Assembly (NCBI RefSeq): GCF_001428565.1
Contig: NZ_LMIA01000010.1
Location: 740,800 to 804,799 of the forward strand
Direction: 5' to 3'
Source: Nocardioides sp. Root190
GTDB taxonomy: Bacteria > Actinomycetota > Actinomycetes > Propionibacteriales > Nocardioidaceae
DNA: 64,000 nucleotides
Shown here: in pieces, positions 41,765 to 50,242 of the stretch
Position numbering within the stretch: position 1 is the stretch's first letter
Layout of the letters: every line of letters starts with the position of its first letter
Position numbers and translations under genes: made by a program
The notes under the pieces: model-generated
What the model saw: only the letters and a program-made list of their open reading frames with translations
Told to the model about the DNA's origin: nothing
Databases searched by the model: none

Positions 41765-42487
41765 ATGGCACTGCGACCCGTGACCCGCCGCTCCGTGGCC
41801 GACCAGGTGTTCGACCAGGTCCTCGACGACGTCCTCGACGGCGAGCTCGCCGTCGGGGCACCGCTCCCCAGCGAGCGGCGCCTGGCGGAGGTGCTCGGCA
41901 TCTCGCGGCCCGCCGTGCGCGAGGCACTCCAGCGGATCGCGCAGACCGGGCTGGTCGAGGTGCGGCACGGCGGCGCCACGACCGTGCGCGACTTCCGCCG
42001 CTCGGCCGGTCTCGACCTGCTGCCGCGGCTCCTGGTCCGCGGCGGACGGCTCGACGCGACCATCGCCCGCAGCGTGATCGAGGCGCGCGCCGAGGTCGGG
42101 CCCGGCATCGCGGCACTCGCCGCGGAGCGGGGCGGGCCCGCCCTCGCCGTCGCCCTCGACGCGGTGATCGAGGAGCTGGTCACCACCACCGATGCCGTGC
42201 GCTGGCAGGAGCTGGCCCTCGACTACTGGGACCTGCTCGTCGACGGCGCCGACTCCCTCGTCTTCCGGCTGATGTTCAACAGCCTGCGCACCGCGTACGA
42301 GCCGGCGCTCCCCGTGCTCGGAGCGGTCCTGGCGGCCGAGGTCGGCCAGGTCGAGCCCTACCGAATGCTGGCCGCGGCGATCCGCGCCGGCGACGCCGCC
42401 ACGTCCCGCGCCGCCGCCGCCCGCGTGCTCACCCCGACCGCTGAAGCCCTGCTGGGTGCGTTCGAGGCGATGGGCGAGCAGGCATGA
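41765..42487 (+). CDS. GntR-family (FadR/FCD) transcriptional regulator
   Basis: 240 residues from the ATG at 41765. HTH: VFDQVLDDVLDGELAVGAPL then LPSERRLAEVLGISRPAVREALQRI, with wing GLVEVRHGGATTV. An FCD-type helical domain follows (ARAEVGPGIAALAAERG). An earlier in-frame ATG at 41729 would overlap the palindromic site and has no ribosome site. Overlaps the downstream hydroxylase gene (ATGA), which it probably regulates. Confidence 0.9.
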   Translation: MALRPVTRRSVADQVFDQVLDDVLDGELAVGAPLPSERRLAEVLGISRPAVREALQRIAQTGLVEVRHGGATTVRDFRRSAGLDLLPRLLVRGGRLDATIARSVIEARAEVGPGIAALAAERGGPALAVALDAVIEELVTTTDAVRWQELALDYWDLLVDGADSLVFRLMFNSLRTAYEPALPVLGAVLAAEVGQVEPYRMLAAAIRAGDAATSRAAAARVLTPTAEALLGAFEAMGEQA

Positions 42488-43263
42488 GCCCCCGGGAGGC
42501 GCACGCGTTGCGCAAGCTGGAGGCGGACGAGGCGCGGCTGGACGGGAAGCTGGACGGCAAGCTGGACGGCAAGCTGGACGGCAAGCTGGACGGGAAGTAC
42601 GTCGGCGACCGGGCCGCACGACGTACCAACCAGAGCCTGCGGGAGGTCTTCGCCGAGTTCTGGCACCACCCGAGCCCGTACCTGCTCGCCACCTGTCTCC
42701 TCGCCGCCGTCACCGGCCGGGTCCTCGCCGGACCGGGCTCCTGGTGGGAGCTGCTCGTCCCGCTCGGGCTGGTCGCGGTGCTGCCGGTCGTGGAGTGGCT
42801 CGTCCACGTGTTCATCCTCCACTGGCGTCCGCGTCGCGTCGCCGGACTGACCCTCGACCCGCTGCTGGCCCGCAAGCACCGGGCGCACCACGCCAGTCCG
42901 CGCGAGATCCCGCTGGTGTTCATCCCCTGGCAGGCCCAGCTGTGGCTGGCGTCCGCGTGGACCGGGCTCGCCTGGCTCGTGACGCCCTCCACGACGGCGA
43001 TGTTCACGCTGCTGGTGACGATCTACACGATCAAGTCGGGCTACGAGTGGACCCACTACCTGCTGCACAGCGACTACCGGCCGAAGTCGGCGTACTACCG
43101 CGCGATCTGGCGCAACCACCGCCTGCACCACTACAAGAGCGAGCACTACTGGTTCACGGTCACCTCGGCGGGTACGGCGGACCGGGTGTTCGGCACCGCG
43201 CCGGACCCGGCCAGCGTGCCGACGTCCCCGACCGTACGACGCCTGCACGACCTCGATCTCTGA
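42484..43263 (+). CDS. Sterol desaturase/fatty-acid hydroxylase family membrane protein
   Basis: 259 residues. Histidine clusters binding the di-iron centre: WLVHVFILH, KHRAHHASP, HYLLHSDYR and RNHRLHHYKSEHYWF. About four membrane helices. The N-terminus contains LDGK repeated five times before the membrane part, from a 12-base minisatellite. Oxidises a lipid or sterol-like substrate using O2. Co-transcribed with the FadR-like regulator. Confidence 0.88.
   Translation: MSPREAHALRKLEADEARLDGKLDGKLDGKLDGKLDGKYVGDRAARRTNQSLREVFAEFWHHPSPYLLATCLLAAVTGRVLAGPGSWWELLVPLGLVAVLPVVEWLVHVFILHWRPRRVAGLTLDPLLARKHRAHHASPREIPLVFIPWQAQLWLASAWTGLAWLVTPSTTAMFTLLVTIYTIKSGYEWTHYLLHSDYRPKSAYYRAIWRNHRLHHYKSEHYWFTVTSAGTADRVFGTAPDPASVPTSPTVRRLHDLDL
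42538..42597 (+). repeat. In-frame 12-base minisatellite (five units)
   Basis: Unit CTGGACGGCAAG (two units with GGG for GGC) repeated five times, coding LDGK. Such repeats change copy number by slippage; here any change keeps the frame. Confidence 0.9.
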
Positions 43264-43276
43264 GACCATCGACCCC

Positions 43277-44050
43277 GTGCGCATCCACCACCTGAACTGC
43301 GCGACCATGCGGCCGCCCCTGTCCCCGCCGATGGTCGCCCACGTCCTGCTCCTCGAACGTGCCGACGGGCTGGTCCTGGTCGACACCGGATTCGGCACCG
43401 GCGACCTGGCCGAGAAGAAGCGGCTCGGCCGTCCGTTCCTCGCCGCGGTCCGCCCGGTCCTCGACCCGGCCGAGACCGCGCTGGCGCAGGTGAGGGCGCT
43501 CGGCCTGGATCCTGCCGACGTCACCGACATCGCGCTGACCCACCTCGACCTCGACCACGCAGGCGGGATCGGCGACTTTCCGAACGCTCGGATCCACGTG
43601 CACGCCACTGAGTACGACGCCGCGCTGCACCCGTCGATGCGGGAGAAGGCGCGCTACGTCCAGGGCCAGTGGGCGCACGGCCCGCGCTGGGAGCAGCACC
43701 GCGAGGGTGGCGACGACTGGTTCGGCTTCGCTTCGGCCAAGGCGATCGGCGACGACGTCGTCATCGTGCCGTTGCACGGTCACACCCGCGGCCACTCGGG
43801 CGTCGCCGTACGACGTGCCGACGGCGGCTGGCTCCTCCACGCCGGGGACGCGTTCTTCGGCGGCGGTCAGGTCGACCAGCCCCCGACCTGCCCGGCCTCG
43901 CTCGTCGCCTTCCAGCGCCTGATGGCGGTCGACAACAGGGCCCGGGTGAGCAATCTCGAGCGCCTGCAGGAGCTCGCGGGCACCCACGGTGACGAGGTCA
44001 CGGTGTTCTGCGCCCACGACAAGGCGCAGTACGACGCACTGCGGGGCTGA
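43277..44050 (+). CDS. Metallo-beta-lactamase-fold hydrolase (AHL lactonase-like)
   Basis: 257 residues. Metal motif THLDLDHAGGIGDF (HxDxDH rather than HxHxDH), then HGHTRGHSGVAV, HAGDAFF and a late histidine in CAHDKAQ. The aspartate replacing the first-pair second histidine is a common variant in this branch. Could hydrolyse lactones or thioesters. GTG start at 43277. Located 13 bases after the hydroxylase gene. Confidence 0.85.
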   Translation: MRIHHLNCATMRPPLSPPMVAHVLLLERADGLVLVDTGFGTGDLAEKKRLGRPFLAAVRPVLDPAETALAQVRALGLDPADVTDIALTHLDLDHAGGIGDFPNARIHVHATEYDAALHPSMREKARYVQGQWAHGPRWEQHREGGDDWFGFASAKAIGDDVVIVPLHGHTRGHSGVAVRRADGGWLLHAGDAFFGGGQVDQPPTCPASLVAFQRLMAVDNRARVSNLERLQELAGTHGDEVTVFCAHDKAQYDALRG

Positions 44051-44070
44051 TCCCGGCAGCGGCGAGGCGC

Positions 44071-45048
44071 TCAGAAACCGCCGCGGCACACCGCGAAGGG
44101 CAGCAACCGCGCGCGGGTGAGCTCGGCCGCACCCACGGGGTCGGTCAGCACGTAGCCGAGCCGGCCGGTCGAGGGGTCCGCGACACCTCGACTCATCACG
44201 ACGCCGAAGTCGGGGACGGTCGGCGGCATCACCTCGGCCAGCCGGATCCGGTCGAACGCGTCGGAACGCTTCGGGCCGAGCTGGACGGTGGCCAGCTCCG
44301 CTCCGAGGGCCACCGAGTAGGCGTCGAGCTCGTCGAGCGCACGCAGCGCCGAGGCCGGCGCGTCGGCGAGCTGGTCCTCCATCCCGTCACCGAAGACGGT
44401 GTCGAAGGCCAGGCAGGACCGCTCGACGTACGTCGAGATGGCCTCTCGTCCGACGAGGCTGAGCATCCCGTCGACGGCTCCCCAGGACCCGTCGACGGCC
44501 GGTGGCTCGGCCGAGGTCACCAGGTGTCGGTCGGCATCGACGACGGCTCCGCGGAGCGGTCCGACACCGGCACGGACGGCGCGCTGCAGGGCGGCCATCG
44601 AGGCCGTGTCGTGGAACTTCAGCACCCAACCGGTGGCGCCACCGGCATAGCTGGCCTCCCACGCGACGTCGTCCTGGCCGATGCCGAAGTCACCACGCAG
44701 GCGCTCGTCGAAGGGGCGCAACAGGCCGAGGGTGAGGGTGGCCGTGCGTGGCGCGCCCCGCCAGAACTTCGCGAGATCGGCAGGGCTGCTGGTGCCGTCG
44801 AGCGAGCCGAAGCCGAGGACCAGGCGCAGCTGGTCGAAGTCGGTGACCTCCAGCGTGGTCGCGGCCTCCGGAACGAGGGAGAGGACGGCGGCCGAGGGCT
44901 CGAGCGACGCGTCGTACTCGGTCGCGACCGCCTGCGGCTCGGGCGAATCCTGGTAGACGGGTTCCGGATCACTGCTGCAGGCGCTGACCAGCAGCAGGCA
45001 CGCCACCAGTGCACCCAGCCCGGACCGGCCGGTTCGTGCTCCCCTCAC
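44071..45048 (-). CDS. Hypothetical lipoprotein
   Basis: 325 residues. The signal ends in the lipobox LVSACSS with the lipidated cysteine at about residue 24. The mature protein has no domain I recognise; it contains VTDFDQLRLVLGFGSLDG, ATGWVLKFHDTASMAALQRA and a C-terminal cysteine in FAVCRGGF that could pair with the one in YVERSCLAF. Probably a surface or envelope protein. Single gene, convergent with the hydrolase. Confidence 0.8.
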   Translation of the reverse strand: MRGARTGRSGLGALVACLLLVSACSSDPEPVYQDSPEPQAVATEYDASLEPSAAVLSLVPEAATTLEVTDFDQLRLVLGFGSLDGTSSPADLAKFWRGAPRTATLTLGLLRPFDERLRGDFGIGQDDVAWEASYAGGATGWVLKFHDTASMAALQRAVRAGVGPLRGAVVDADRHLVTSAEPPAVDGSWGAVDGMLSLVGREAISTYVERSCLAFDTVFGDGMEDQLADAPASALRALDELDAYSVALGAELATVQLGPKRSDAFDRIRLAEVMPPTVPDFGVVMSRGVADPSTGRLGYVLTDPVGAAELTRARLLPFAVCRGGF

Positions 45049-45058
45049 GAGCGGGAGT

Positions 45059-45070
45059 CTAGGGCGTGTC
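45059..45070. repeat. Left 12-base terminal inverted repeat CTAGGGCGTGTC
   Basis: The exact complement of this 12-mer occurs at 45756-45767, on the far side of the membrane-protein gene at 45235-45714. Lies in the divergent gap before that gene. Confidence 0.55.
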
Positions 45071-45234
45071 CGGCCCGTCGCGGGTCAGGTACGATCCCGC
45101 GAACCCGGGCAAACCTGCCGGGGTCACCCTCACTGCTGGTCTCGGGGTCTCGATGATGCTTCCCACGCAGCGGATCTGACCCGCCCGTGCGCCCGCCCTC
45201 GCAGGAGTCCGAGATCCCGTGGCAGACCCCTGCC

Positions 45235-45714
45235 ATGGCCCGGCACGATCGCCGGATGGCCCCCGTCGTCGTCGGCCTCGGCCTCGTGCTGCTCGCGGTC
45301 CCGCTCGGTCTGGCCCTGGGTGGCGAGAAGATTCCCGCCCTGTTCATGCTCGCCGTGCTGGTGCTCCCGATCATCGGCTGCCTGGGCCTGGGCGTGACCC
45401 TGCCGAGGGCGGCGGGTCGCAAGCTCGCCGCGACGCAAGCACTCGCCCGGACGGGGACGCAGGCACCGGCACGGGCGATCGACTGGCGTCAGGTCGCCCA
45501 CGAGGACGCGAGCACGGAAGGGGAGCTGCGGTTGCGCGTCACGCTGCCGAGCGGGGACGAGGTCGCCCTGTCCCACACGTGCGACTGGTCCGACTGTGAG
45601 GCGGCCGGTCGGGGTTCCTCGGATCGCTCCGTCGCCGTGATGCTCGATCTCGACACCGGTGTGTGGGCGGTCGTGCACACCGGGTACGTGCGCAGCTGGA
45701 GCGCGGAGCTCTAG
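45235..45714 (+). CDS. Small membrane protein, unknown function
   Basis: 159 residues from the ATG at 45235 (an in-frame GTG at 45187 is possible; neither has a clear ribosome site). Two membrane helices (VVVGLGLVLLAVPLGLALG, ALFMLAVLVLPIIGCLGLG) are followed by a soluble C-terminal domain with HTCDWSDCEAAG and VMLDLDTGVWAVVHTGYV. No family recognised. Its stop codon TAG lies inside the right-hand CTAG-ended repeat. Confidence 0.7.
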   Translation: MARHDRRMAPVVVGLGLVLLAVPLGLALGGEKIPALFMLAVLVLPIIGCLGLGVTLPRAAGRKLAATQALARTGTQAPARAIDWRQVAHEDASTEGELRLRVTLPSGDEVALSHTCDWSDCEAAGRGSSDRSVAVMLDLDTGVWAVVHTGYVRSWSAEL

Positions 45715-45767
45715 GGTGTGTCTCCCAAGTCCCCGCCTGCTGCGCTGACTTGAGAGACACGCCCTAG
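45711..45767. repeat. Imperfect 21-base inverted repeat ending in CTAG on both sides
   Basis: Arms 45711-45731 and 45747-45767 match at 19 of 21 positions, one of the two differences being a G-U-type pair. Lies between convergent genes, so it may be a bidirectional terminator; its ends also match the left repeat at 45059-45070. Confidence 0.75.
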
Positions 45768-45784
45768 CGATCCTGCCCGAGGGA

Positions 45785-46765
45785 TCAGGGCTTGGTGGCG
45801 AGGGTGAGCGCGAAGTCGCCCGGCTCGTCGGTCCACACCCGCGTGACACCGAGACCGGCGGCCTCGAGCTCGGCGGCGATGCGGCTGACCCGGAACTTGG
45901 TGGAGATCTCGATCCGGATCTCCTCGCCGACGGCGAGGTCGACGACGAGGTCCGCACCGGGGACGGTGACGCGCTGCGGCACCTCGGAGCGCAGGCGCAG
46001 GTCCATCCGCTCCATGTGGGCGTCCCAGAAGGGGACGTAGGAGAAGCCGGCCTGGTCGAAGTCGGCGCCGAGCTCGCGGTTGACCACGGTGAGGGTGTTG
46101 CGGATGAACTGCTCGGTCACGCCGGCGGAGTCGTTGTAGGCCGCGATCAGCCGGTCGGCACTCTTGACCAGGTCGGTGCCGAGCAGCACGGAGTCGCCGG
46201 GCTCGAGGACGTCGGCCAGGGCACCGAGGAAGGCCGTGCGCTCCTCGAGGTAGAGGTTGCCGATGGTGCCGCCGAGGAAGGCCACCATCCGGCGCCCGCC
46301 CCGCGGAAGGTGCGCGAGATGGAGGGTGAAGTCGCCGACCACGCCCGCAACCTCGACGCCGGGGTAGGCCGACGCGATCTGGGTGGCCGCGTCGCGCAGG
46401 GTGCCCTCGGAGACGTCGATCGGCACGAACCGGGTCAGCTGCCCGTTGCGGGTGAACGCGTCGAGGAGCAGGCGGGTCTTCTCGCTCGTGCCGCTGCCGA
46501 GCTCGACCAGCGTGGTCGCCCCACTCGCGACCACGATCTCGTCGGCCTGCGCCTGCAGGATCGAACGCTCGGCACTGAAGGGGTAGTACTCCGGCAGGCG
46601 GGTGATCTCGTCGAACAGCCCGGACCCGCGGTCGTCGTACAACCACCGGGGCGGGAGCGTGCGGGGGTGCCGGGTGAGGCCGCGGCGTACGTCGTCCACC
46701 AGGCTGCCGCTCGCCCAGTCGGACTCGAGGAGCACCGTCATCTCGGGCTCGCTGTCGTGGCTCAT
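45785..46765 (-). CDS. egtD: L-histidine N-alpha-methyltransferase EgtD
   Basis: 326 residues. Contains RWLYDDRGSGLFDEITRLPEYYP, the SAM loop LVELGSGTSEKTRLLL, FVPIDVSEGTL and FLGGTIGNLYLEER, all typical of EgtD. It trimethylates histidine to hercynine, the first step of ergothioneine synthesis. ATG at 46765 overlaps the egtB stop (ATGA). Confidence 0.95.
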   Translation of the reverse strand: MSHDSEPEMTVLLESDWASGSLVDDVRRGLTRHPRTLPPRWLYDDRGSGLFDEITRLPEYYPFSAERSILQAQADEIVVASGATTLVELGSGTSEKTRLLLDAFTRNGQLTRFVPIDVSEGTLRDAATQIASAYPGVEVAGVVGDFTLHLAHLPRGGRRMVAFLGGTIGNLYLEERTAFLGALADVLEPGDSVLLGTDLVKSADRLIAAYNDSAGVTEQFIRNTLTVVNRELGADFDQAGFSYVPFWDAHMERMDLRLRSEVPQRVTVPGADLVVDLAVGEEIRIEISTKFRVSRIAAELEAAGLGVTRVWTDEPGDFALTLATKP

Positions 46766-48078
46766 GCGCCCGTCCCCGTCGTCGAGAGCCGCGGCGCTCC
46801 GCCGTCGGCCAGCCGGACCCCGGACATCGCCCAGCGGGCTCCGGCGGGGAAGAAGTTGCGGTAACTCGTGCGGGCGTGACCCGGCGAGGTCAGGGCGCAG
46901 CCGCCACGCAGGACCATCTGGCCCGACATGAACTTGCCGTTGTACTCGCCGATCGCGCCGCCGGCCGTCTGGAAGCCCGGATAGGGCAGGTACGCCGAGG
47001 AGGTCCACTCCCAACAGTCGCCACTCACCTGCCGGAGGTGCCCATTTGCCGGCCCCGCAGACCGGGGGTGCCAGGTCTCGGTGTCGGCCAGGTTGCCGGC
47101 GCCGGACGCGGCACCCGCGCGCTCGCTGTCCGCGCGCACGCCGTGCTCCCACTCCGCCTCGGTCGGCAGGCGCTTGCCGGCCCACGTGGCGTAGGCGTCG
47201 GCCTCGTAGTGGCTGACGTGGCTGACCGGCAGCCCCGGATCGACCGGCCAGGTGCCGTTGAGGGTGTGCTCGAACCACACCCCGTCGTGCTCGGCCCAGT
47301 AGAACGGCGCCGCCCAGCCCTCGTTGTTGACCCGACCCCAGCCGTCCGAGAGCCAGAGATCGGCCCGCCGGTAGCCGCCGTCGGCCATGAACTCCAGCCA
47401 CTCACCGTTGGTGACCAGCCGGTCGGCGAGCCGGTACGGCTCCAGCCAGGCCTGGTGCAGCGGCAGCTCGTTGTCGAAGGAGAAGCTCGCGTCGCGGTGC
47501 CCGATCTCGACCAGGCCGCCCTCGACCTCGACCCAGCCGAGCTGGTCCGGCGCGGTGGGCGCGGCCGGCGTGCCGGCGTACACGGGCTGCAGGGGATTGA
47601 GGGACAGCACGTGCTTGATGTCCATCAGCAACAGCTCCTGGTGCTGCTGCTCGTGGTGGAAGCCGAGCTCGATGGTGTCCGCGAGCTTGTCGAGGCTGCC
47701 CTGGTCGAGACCGTCGATCAGGCTCCGCACCCGCTCGTCGACGTTGCCGCGGTAGACACCCACGTCGTGCGCGCCGGGGCGGCTGATCACGCCGCGCTCG
47801 GCGCGGGCGTAGCGCGGTCCGACCGCCTCGTAGTAGCTGTTGAAGAGGAACCAGTAGGTGTCCTGGTACGGCGAGAAGCCCGCCTCGTTGTCGGCCAGCA
47901 GGAAGGTCTCGAAGAACCACGTCACGTGCGCGCGGTGCCACTTGGTCGGGGACACGTCCGGCATCGACTGCACCGTCTGGTCCTCCGGGGACAACGGCGC
48001 CGCGAGGCGCTCCGTGTGACCCCGGACCTCGTCGTAGCGCCCGAGCAGGCTGGTGGCCGTCCACTGCGTCGCAGTCAT
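46762..48078 (-). CDS. egtB: Hercynine sulfoxide synthase EgtB
   Basis: 438 residues. An N-terminal DinB-like domain supplies the iron ligands: WHRAHVTWFFETF and HHEQQHQELLLMDIKH. The C-terminal formylglycine-enzyme-like domain has QVSGDCWEWTSSAYLPYPGF and VLRGGCALT. It joins hercynine to gamma-glutamylcysteine or cysteine with O2. Only egtB and egtD are here; egtA, egtC and egtE are not in the flanks. Confidence 0.95.
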   Translation of the reverse strand: MTATQWTATSLLGRYDEVRGHTERLAAPLSPEDQTVQSMPDVSPTKWHRAHVTWFFETFLLADNEAGFSPYQDTYWFLFNSYYEAVGPRYARAERGVISRPGAHDVGVYRGNVDERVRSLIDGLDQGSLDKLADTIELGFHHEQQHQELLLMDIKHVLSLNPLQPVYAGTPAAPTAPDQLGWVEVEGGLVEIGHRDASFSFDNELPLHQAWLEPYRLADRLVTNGEWLEFMADGGYRRADLWLSDGWGRVNNEGWAAPFYWAEHDGVWFEHTLNGTWPVDPGLPVSHVSHYEADAYATWAGKRLPTEAEWEHGVRADSERAGAASGAGNLADTETWHPRSAGPANGHLRQVSGDCWEWTSSAYLPYPGFQTAGGAIGEYNGKFMSGQMVLRGGCALTSPGHARTSYRNFFPAGARWAMSGVRLADGGAPRLSTTGTGA

Positions 48079-48168
48079 GCTTCGAGCCTAGGCGGGCGCA
48101 CCGACAACGGCCAGAGTCGGCGGGAGGCGTCAGCGGATGTTCACGCGCTCGGTGGGTCTGGCCGGGCC

Positions 48169-49017
48169 TCAGCGGAACCCGTTGTTGACCAGACGGGTGT
48201 AGAGGCCCAGTCCGATCGTCTTCGCGGACGAGGTCCAGTTGTAGAAGTCGGTGTGCCAGATCGCGTTCCATCCCTGACCCCAGGTGGTCCCGATCGTGTC
48301 GTTGCAGACGTAGTCGCCCTTGACGCAGAAACTGGCCACCTTGCTGGCATTGAGCAGACCATCGAAGGTCTTGCCCGCACCCAGCTTGCCGCTTCCCTTG
48401 AGCATTCCTCTGTCGAAGTCCTCGTTGTAGCCGATCTCAGCCGGACTCTTGTTGTAACCCCGCCGCCTCGGGTCTCCGATCAGTCCGACCGTGATGATCT
48501 GTGCCCGCACGGCGTGTTCGAGTTTGGCCACCGACTCCCTGATGACCTGGGCTCCCTGGCTGTACCCGATGATCGCGAACCTGGTGCCGGTTCCGCAGTT
48601 CTTCTTGATCGAACGAAGGACGCCGGTCAGGAGCTTGACGCCGTCGGCGACGCTGTTGTTGTAGGTGAAGGGGTTGACCCGCTTGGCGTCGTAGGGCAGA
48701 CCTGCATAGCGGTAGGTGCCGCTGCGCTTGATGCGGGAGACCATGTTCTTGGCCGCCAGCGAGGCGGGCTTGCCGAAGTAGGGAATCGACCCACTGTTCG
48801 CGGTCTCGCCCGAGCCACGGACCCCCACCACGATCAGCGAGGTGCAGGCCTTCGATGCCTTGGTCAGGCCCGCGAAGGCGGGCGGCGACGGAGCCATCGA
48901 CACCGCGACGGCCGCAACGAGCGCGACCACGAGCACCTGACAGGTCCTCACGGCGCCCCGGCCTCGTCGGTCAGTGGGCGGACGTCGAGTCGTCGGAGCA
49001 GGGAGCGGAGCAGGCAT
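48169..49017 (-). CDS. Secreted cutinase-like serine esterase
   Basis: 282 residues. A hydrophobic signal segment (VLVVALVAAVAVSMAPSPPAFA) precedes the alpha/beta hydrolase domain: GVRGSGETANSG, IIGYSQGAQVI (nucleophile serine), CVKGDYVCND (aspartate between two cysteines) and WHTDFY (histidine). This order and disulfide pattern is that of cutinases and mycobacterial cutinase-like lipases. Base composition is less GC-rich than flanking genes (many A/T third positions), hinting at transfer. Acts on extracellular esters. Confidence 0.87.
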   Translation of the reverse strand: MPAPLPAPTTRRPPTDRRGRGAVRTCQVLVVALVAAVAVSMAPSPPAFAGLTKASKACTSLIVVGVRGSGETANSGSIPYFGKPASLAAKNMVSRIKRSGTYRYAGLPYDAKRVNPFTYNNSVADGVKLLTGVLRSIKKNCGTGTRFAIIGYSQGAQVIRESVAKLEHAVRAQIITVGLIGDPRRRGYNKSPAEIGYNEDFDRGMLKGSGKLGAGKTFDGLLNASKVASFCVKGDYVCNDTIGTTWGQGWNAIWHTDFYNWTSSAKTIGLGLYTRLVNNGFR

Positions 49018-49124
49018 CGGACCTCATCGGGAAGAGACGAACAGGGGCGTGCACAACCATCATGTCGGGAGCCATTGCGCACCGCAGCCGGAATCATCGT
49101 CCGCCGCGGTGCTCGGCCGCGGTG

Positions 49125-49283
49125 TCAGTCGTCGGCGCGCGCAGGCGACGAGACGACGGACAGCGACGCGAACGCGACGACGATGGCGGCGAGTAGGCAC
49201 GCGAGAGCGCGCGCGAAGAAGGAGGAGCGGACCACTTCGAGACCCCATTTTCGAAGGAGAGCCAAACGCGTCCCGGGCCGCAT
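49125..49283 (-). CDS. Small ORF with a signal-peptide-like sequence, possibly a gene remnant
   Basis: 52 residues from the ATG at 49283: a basic start, then ACLLAAIVVAFASLSVVSS and ARADD, directly followed by stop. It looks like a signal peptide with no mature protein. It may be the 5' remnant of a secreted-protein gene or a leader upstream of the cutinase-like gene. The rest of the 49018-49440 gap shows nothing I can identify. Confidence 0.35.
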   Translation of the reverse strand: MRPGTRLALLRKWGLEVVRSSFFARALACLLAAIVVAFASLSVVSSPARADD

Positions 49284-49440
49284 GATTGCGAGCGGGACGT
49301 TACTCCCGGCGCTCCGGCGCGGGCAATGGTCTGTTCGGATGGTTGCGGACCCACCGCGGTCCACGCGCCGAAAGGGATGAGTCCGCCCCTGAGGGCCTGG
49401 GTTCCTCGACGGGCTCGGTGAGCACTCGTTGCAGGTTGGT

Positions 49441-49794
49441 CTACGCCAACCCGGGCAGGACGGTCTCGACCAAGTAGGTGCGCAGCGCCGGCACGTCGGA
49501 GGTCAACGTCCGCCACACACGTCGCGGGTCGAGGTCGTCGTACTGGTGGGCTGCGAAGTTGCGCATCGCCACCATGAGCGGCCACGGCTGGTCCGGGAAC
49601 CGCTGGAGGACGTCGGCGGGGATCCGGTTGACGGCCTCGCCGATGCGGATCAGCCCCATCTCGACCGCCCACTGCGTGCGGATGTCGTCGACGAATGAGG
49701 TCAGGTCCGTCTGGGCCAGTTGGGCGAGGACGTCACACACGGCGACCACGCGCTCAGCCGCATCCCGAGCCTTGGCGTCGGACGCGTCGCTCAC
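49441..49794 (-). CDS. HepT-like HEPN ribonuclease toxin
   Basis: 117 residues, helical. The catalytic HEPN motif Rx4H-x-Y appears as RNFAAHQYDDLD; the upstream helix has IRIGEAVNRIPADVL. In HepT/MntA systems the tyrosine of this motif is AMPylated by the antitoxin, blocking RNase activity. Start ATG at 49794 overlaps the antitoxin stop by 4 bases. Confidence 0.87.
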   Translation of the reverse strand: MSDASDAKARDAAERVVAVCDVLAQLAQTDLTSFVDDIRTQWAVEMGLIRIGEAVNRIPADVLQRFPDQPWPLMVAMRNFAAHQYDDLDPRRVWRTLTSDVPALRTYLVETVLPGLA

Positions 49795-50234
49795 ACCGGC
49801 ACCGCATCGGCCAACAGTCTGCTTCGAAGTGGTTCGCGCAGCGTGTCGGCGGCGATCACGTCGACGGACACCTTGAGCAGATCACTCAGTGCCAGCCGCA
49901 GACCGATCTCGTCGAGCAGGCTCGCCTCGTCGGTGAACTCCACCATCACGTCGATGTCGGAATCGGCTGCGTCCTGTCCACGGGCAACCGAGCCGACGAC
50001 CTTCGGCGACATGCCGTGGTGGGCGGCCACGATGGCCCGGATCTCCTCGCGGTGGCGCTCCAACCGCACCGACGGGAGCACCGCCAGTGCGCGCCGAATC
50101 CGCTCGACGACCTCTGGGGTGGGACCCCGGCGCCCGTTCTCGTACGCCGACAGGTTCGGCTGGGGTACGTCGGCGAGGCGCGCCAGCTGAGCCTGGCTGA
50201 AGCCGGCTGCGAGGCGCTCCGCACGAATGTCCAC
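49791..50234 (-). CDS. MntA-like nucleotidyltransferase antitoxin fused to an XRE helix-turn-helix
   Basis: 147 residues. The first 60 are an XRE HTH (LARLADVPQPNLSAYENGRRGP). The rest is a minimal nucleotidyltransferase with GSVARGQDAADSDIDVMVEF, the GSx10-12DxD catalytic motif. The fused HTH replaces a separate autorepressor. A palindrome just upstream (50243-50260) is a candidate operator. Confidence 0.87.
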   Translation of the reverse strand: MDIRAERLAAGFSQAQLARLADVPQPNLSAYENGRRGPTPEVVERIRRALAVLPSVRLERHREEIRAIVAAHHGMSPKVVGSVARGQDAADSDIDVMVEFTDEASLLDEIGLRLALSDLLKVSVDVIAADTLREPLRSRLLADAVPV

Positions 50235-50242
50235 GACAACAG

